From JBBRMW01 sp965246845 (GTDB lineage Bacteria; Chloroflexota; Anaerolineae; Aggregatilineales; UBA2796): a DNA stretch of 64,000 bases. The notes below the pieces were generated by a model, which searched no databases, was not told where the DNA came from, and worked only from the letters and a program-made list of their open reading frames with translations. The stretch spans positions 434,001 through 498,000 of the forward strand of contig CBDFFR010000012.1 of the NCBI GenBank assembly GCA_965246845.1, written 5' to 3'. The position numbers and the translations under genes were made by a program. How positions within the stretch are numbered: position 1 is the stretch's first letter; each line of letters opens with the position of its first letter. Shown here piece after piece: positions 60,962-64,000 of this stretch.

Positions 60962-61064
60962 TAGATGCTACGCAGTTGCATTCTCCCACAAGGAGGGAGA
61001 GATTTTCAGACTGCGAACTCCACTTCCCTCGTTCTGGGGGATGGGGGTAACTACGTAACATCTA
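60962..61064. repeat. MITE-like repeat, second copy with terminal inverted repeats
   Basis: TAGATGCTACGCAGTT (60962-60977) and AACTACGTAACATCTA (61049-61064) are inverted repeats of 16 bases with two mismatches, 103 bases in all. The inside is G- and C-run rich and has no coding capacity. The shared ends with 60354 show that it belongs to a family. Confidence 0.75.
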
Positions 61065-61239
61065 AACCAATAAAGCGCTCTGGTTAATCCACGAAGTTTG
61101 TCCAGTGCGTGTATCGGGGCAATTTTGCTTACGAATTCTCCAATGCCGGGCAGCTTCTTCCACTCAGCCCGCAGGTGATGATCTACGACGATACGAAAAA
61201 GAAACTCTTCCCAGAGTACATTCTACAATTGATTACTAG

Positions 61240-62632
61240 TACTACAACCGCAGAACGGAGGGTAGAATAAGCGCAGGCAAAAAGGGTATTGGGAATGTTG
61301 GAGCGTGAAGCACTCAAGGAGTGGAGCCGGGAACTGGAGTTTTTCTGGGTGAACCAGGTCGGCAGGCGCTTTCGACGAGCGGAAGCACGCGAACGCGGAT
61401 TGAAGTACGTGAAAGGCTTGCTGTCGGAGGCCAAGCACAAAAACGGGTGGCAGCTGGCCGAGACAGAGGGAGAAGCGCAAGCCGACGGAATGCAGCGGGT
61501 GCTGAACGGAAGTGTGTGGGATGCGGACGGGGTGCGGGATGCGGTGCGCGAGTGGGTAGGGGAAGCAATTGGCAGTGCGAACGCGGTGGTGGTGGTCGAT
61601 GAGACGGGGTTTCTCAAGAAAGGGCAGCACTCGGCAGGGGTCAAACGGCAGTACAGCGGAACGGCAGGACGTATCGAGAACTGCCAGGTCGGTGTGTTTC
61701 TGGCTTACACGCACGAGAACGACTATGCACTCATCGACCGCGAGCTGTATCTGCCAGAGGAGTGGACGAGCGATGCGGCTCGTCGGGCAGACGCGCACAT
61801 TGCGGAGAACGTCACATTTGCGACCAAAGGCGCACTCGCGCGAGCGATGCTGGAGCGTGCCTTCGAGAGCAGACTGCCGTTTGGGTGGGTGACTGCCGAC
61901 AGCATCTACGGGGGGGACTACAAAATCCGCAAACTGCTCGAAGACCATGCCTGTGCGTATGTGCTGGCGGTCACCTCTGCTCACAAAGTCTGGTACGGTT
62001 TCAGGCAGATTGCGGTCGCGGCCTTGCTTGCAGCTCGGTCTGAGCAGTCCTGGCAACGCCTGAGTTGCGGTGCAGGTGCGAAAGGCGAACGCCTTTACGA
62101 TTGGGCTTTCCTGCCGCTGCCACGCGTACCTGAGAACGAGCGCTTCGTCGTCGGCGTGTTGGTCCGTCGCTCGCTCACCGATGCCAAGCTAACCTACTAT
62201 CTGACCTTTGCCCCATACGAGACACCCCTCCTCACGCTCGTTTCTGTGGCGGGCGCACGCTGGAAAGTCGAGGAGTGTTTCGAGCTTGCCAAGCAGGAAG
62301 TTGGTCTGGCCGACTACGAGGTGCGTCACTACACTGCCTGGTATCGCCATATCACCCTCTCGATGCTTGCTCTCGCCTTCCTCACCGTTGTTCGGCACGC
62401 TATCGCACTCGATGAACTCCCAAAAAAACGACCCGGACGTCCCCCCACCGCACGTTCCCGTCTCCCTTCCCGAACTACGCCGTCTGCTCACCCGTCTCGT
62501 TTGGAACCTCCACCATCTGCCTGATTTCATCTGGCACTGGTCACTCTGGCGCAGACGCAAACAGTTCCTTGCCAAACGCGCGCACTACAAAAAACGTGGC
62601 TTTGTTTTAAATCCCGTTCTGCGGTTGTAGTA
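61240..62632 (+). mobile_element. IS701-type insertion sequence
   Basis: The ends are TACTACAACCGCAGAACGG (from 61240) and its exact inverse at the right (to 62632). Both ends are bordered by CTAG (61236-61239 and 62633-62636), the YTAR-type four-base duplication known for IS701. Between them is one transposase reading, split by a frameshift. The right CTAG is shared with the left border of the next element. Confidence 0.85.
61295..62630 (+). pseudogene. IS701-family transposase, frameshifted at an A run
   Basis: The DDE residues are seen: Asp in VVVDETGFLKKG, Asp in VTADSIYGGDYK and Glu in WKVEECFELAKQEVG. ATG 61295 follows AAAGGG. The frame runs to about 62420 (DELPKK), then the family-type C-terminus continues in another frame as NDPDVPPPHVPVSLPELRRLL to WRRRKQFLAKRAHYKKRG. 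The switch falls on a run of seven A (62422-62428). Removing one A joins the frames, whereas a -1 shift does not, so this is an inactivating insertion, a sequencing error or RNA-polymerase slippage. Without the shift the product loses about 60 residues. Confidence 0.8.
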
Positions 62633-62635
62633 CTA

Positions 62636-63824
62636 GTGGACTACCGCTGTAAAGTTGAAGGCGCATTGAGGGTCGGGTAATCTTGAGTTCAAGGAGACCA
62701 GACGATGCCGAAGAAAATCGAGATGACCCTCAGCGCGGCTGAACAGGAACAGCTGACTGCGCTGTTGAGTAAGGGGAAGGTGGGCGCGCGGGTGCTGAAG
62801 CGCGCGCATATTGTACGGTTGGCGGCCTCCGGCAAGAGCGATGCGGCTATTCAGGAAGCGCTTGGGGTAGGGGAGGCGACCATCTGGCGGACGCGCGCCC
62901 GCTATCAGGCGGGAGGACTGAAGCGCGCGCTGTACGAGAAAGCGCGACCGGGCAACCCACGCCTGCTGGATGAAGCAGGGGAAGCGGCGCTGATTGCGGT
63001 GAGTTGCTCGGACACGCCGCACGGGGAGCAGCGCTGGACCTTGCGCATGGTGGCGGACAAATTGGTGGAACTGGGGGTGGTCGAGTCCATCAGCGAGGAT
63101 ACGGTTGGACGGGTGCTAAAAAAAACGCGCTCAAACCGTGGCGGGTGGACCACTGGTGCATCCCGGAGGTGAACGCCGCGTTTGTCTGTCAGATGGAAGC
63201 GCTGCTGGACGTGTACGCGCAACCGCTCGACGAACAGCACCCGGTGGTGTGTGTCGATGAGCGTCCCTGTCAACTGCTGGGCGATACCCGCCAGCCGCAA
63301 CTGATGCGACCCGGCACCCCCAAGCGGGTAGACCATGAGTACGCGCGGCACGGCATGGCAAACCTGTTTCTGGCGGTGCAACCGCGCGGCGGTTGGCGGC
63401 GGCTCAAGGTCACCGCGCGCCGTACCAAGTCCGACTTCGCGCATTTTCTCAAGAACCTCGCCGACGACCACTTCCCCTCGGCGCAGCGTATTCAACTGGT
63501 CGTGGACAACCTCAACATTCACACCCCAGCCGTCCTGTACGACACCTTCCCCGCTGCTGAAGCCCGACGGCTCGCCCGTCGCTTCACTTTTCACTATACT
63601 CCCAAGCACGCTTCCTGGCTCAACATGGCCGAGATTGAACTCTCCGTTTTTGCTCGCTCTTTGCGTCGTCGCGTCGCCTCCACCGATGACTTGGCGTGGG
63701 CTGCTGCACACTTCCAATGCGTTCGTAACCGCGATAAGCAGACTATCCAATGGCATTTCACCGTCGATGACGCCCGTCGCGCCTTGGCGCGTCTCTACCC
63801 TTCGCCTTCACAGCGGTAGTCCAC
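62636..63824 (+). mobile_element. IS630-type insertion sequence
   Basis: The inverted repeats begin GTGGACTACCGCTGT at 62636 and at 63824 on the other strand (one mismatch further in). Each side has TA (62634-62635 and 63825-63826), the usual target duplication of IS630 elements. Inside is one transposase in two frames joined at an A run. The element lies between the IS701 copy and an IS5-type end. Confidence 0.85.
62705..63819 (+). CDS. IS630-family transposase made by -1 frameshifting
   Basis: The first frame (62705-63172) gives the helix-turn-helix part (MPKKIEMTLSAAEQEQL, AAIQEALGVGEATIW) and the second (to 63819) the DDE part: Asp in VVCVDERPCQL, Asp in LVVDNLNIHT and Glu in WLNMAEIELSVFARS. 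The frames meet at eight A (63118-63125): reading A AAA AAA then slipping back one base gives LKKNALKPWRV, the expected family sequence. That is a standard -1 slippery site, so the copy is probably functional. AAGGAG is 8 bases before ATG 62705. Confidence 0.85.
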
Positions 63825-63839
63825 TAGGTTGTGTGGACA

Positions 63840-64000
63840 TTAGCGAAGCCAAACGAGAGCAGAGGCGAGATGGACCAAACCGCTGAAATGAGAAGCGAGT
63901 TTATCGAAGCGGGAGAAGACGCGCCGGAAGTGCTTGAGTTTGTTGAAGAAGCACTCGATAAGATGCCGTTCACGGTACAGCCAGCGGTCGTATGCGCGCT
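63840..64000 (-). CDS. IS5-family transposase C-terminus (partial, cut by the window end)
   Basis: Read on the minus strand, the last 161 bases give WLYRERHLIECFFNKLK, HFRRVFSRFDKLA and ending VHLASALVWLR before TAA at 63840-63842. This is the conserved end of IS5 (IS427-like) transposases with the catalytic Glu in LIECFFNK. The remainder lies outside the window. It begins only 13 bases after the right CTAG of the IS630 element, so three insertion sequences stand in a row. Confidence 0.85.
   Translation of the reverse strand, partial: RAYDRWLYRERHLIECFFNKLKHFRRVFSRFDKLASHFSGLVHLASALVWLR

Noticed and set aside
63004..63172. Overlap of two transposase frames read as two separate genes
   Set aside because: The frames join at a standard -1 slippery site and together give one complete IS630 transposase, so one frameshifted product is more likely.

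Overview
The window looks like a stretch of a Chloroflexota chromosome, probably class Anaerolineae. I infer this from the GC-rich, densely packed genes, from surface proteins with Thr/Pro-rich linkers next to a single membrane segment, from SH3b tails, from Tat-exported ferritin-like proteins, from an iolC-aldolase pair and from many intergenic palindromes. No rRNA or tRNA gene was seen, so the taxonomy is inference. Several genes are broken by one frameshift or one stop codon. Some of these may be assembly errors in a draft or metagenomic sequence rather than true lesions.

Layout. 1-2.3 kb: end of a hybrid kinase plus a receiver protein and a receiver-kinase (phosphorelay). 2.3-12 kb: metabolic and envelope genes (SDR interrupted by an in-frame TAG, 2-hydroxyacid dehydrogenase, CAP-domain surface protein, possible immunity protein, iolC with a class I aldolase, a membrane glycosyltransferase-like pair, a zinc alcohol dehydrogenase). 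12-14 kb: two small conserved genes, one with a near-consensus promoter and a terminator, then murA with Asp in place of the catalytic Cys. 14.2-20 kb: a methionine unit with a promoter, SAM-I riboswitch and attenuator, then metH and a fused homocysteine methyltransferase/MTHFR. 20-28.6 kb: aminotransferase, VapBC-like pair with a frameshifted toxin, TPR/SH3b surface protein, two ferritin-like paralogues, a decayed transposase and an unusual pyruvate kinase. 28.9-33.5 kb: an S1-domain protein, a PhoP/PhoR-like system and an HtrA protease. 33.6-40.1 kb: a four-gene signalling operon and a TIR-TPR protein with a SARM1-like catalytic Glu. 40.3-48.2 kb: FmdB-like zinc ribbon, ArfB, a peptide-binding protein, PrsW-like and S1-protease-like envelope genes, and an AraC regulator. 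48.3-49.7 kb: an IS4-type element between two copies of an interspersed palindrome. 49.7-60.3 kb: peroxiredoxin, gltX, an SPFH/helical pair, GT39-like enzyme, c-di-AMP receptor darA, lon with a repeated half-site at its promoter, and an amidohydrolase. 60.3-64 kb: MITE-like repeats around a DUF1304 gene, then three insertion sequences end to end (IS701, IS630, IS5).

Common threads are sensing and envelope maintenance: at least seven two-component proteins, HtrA and Lon proteolysis, c-di-AMP reception and surface-anchored proteins. Methionine synthesis is under direct SAM control. A small palindrome (GGGCGGAC, short loop, GTCCGCCC) occurs at eight places, including both flanks of the IS4 element and the inside of a glycosyltransferase gene. 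I found no complete CRISPR, restriction or phage system. The best candidates for new biology are the TIR-TPR protein, the palindrome family and its link with the IS4 element, and the lon promoter half-site array.
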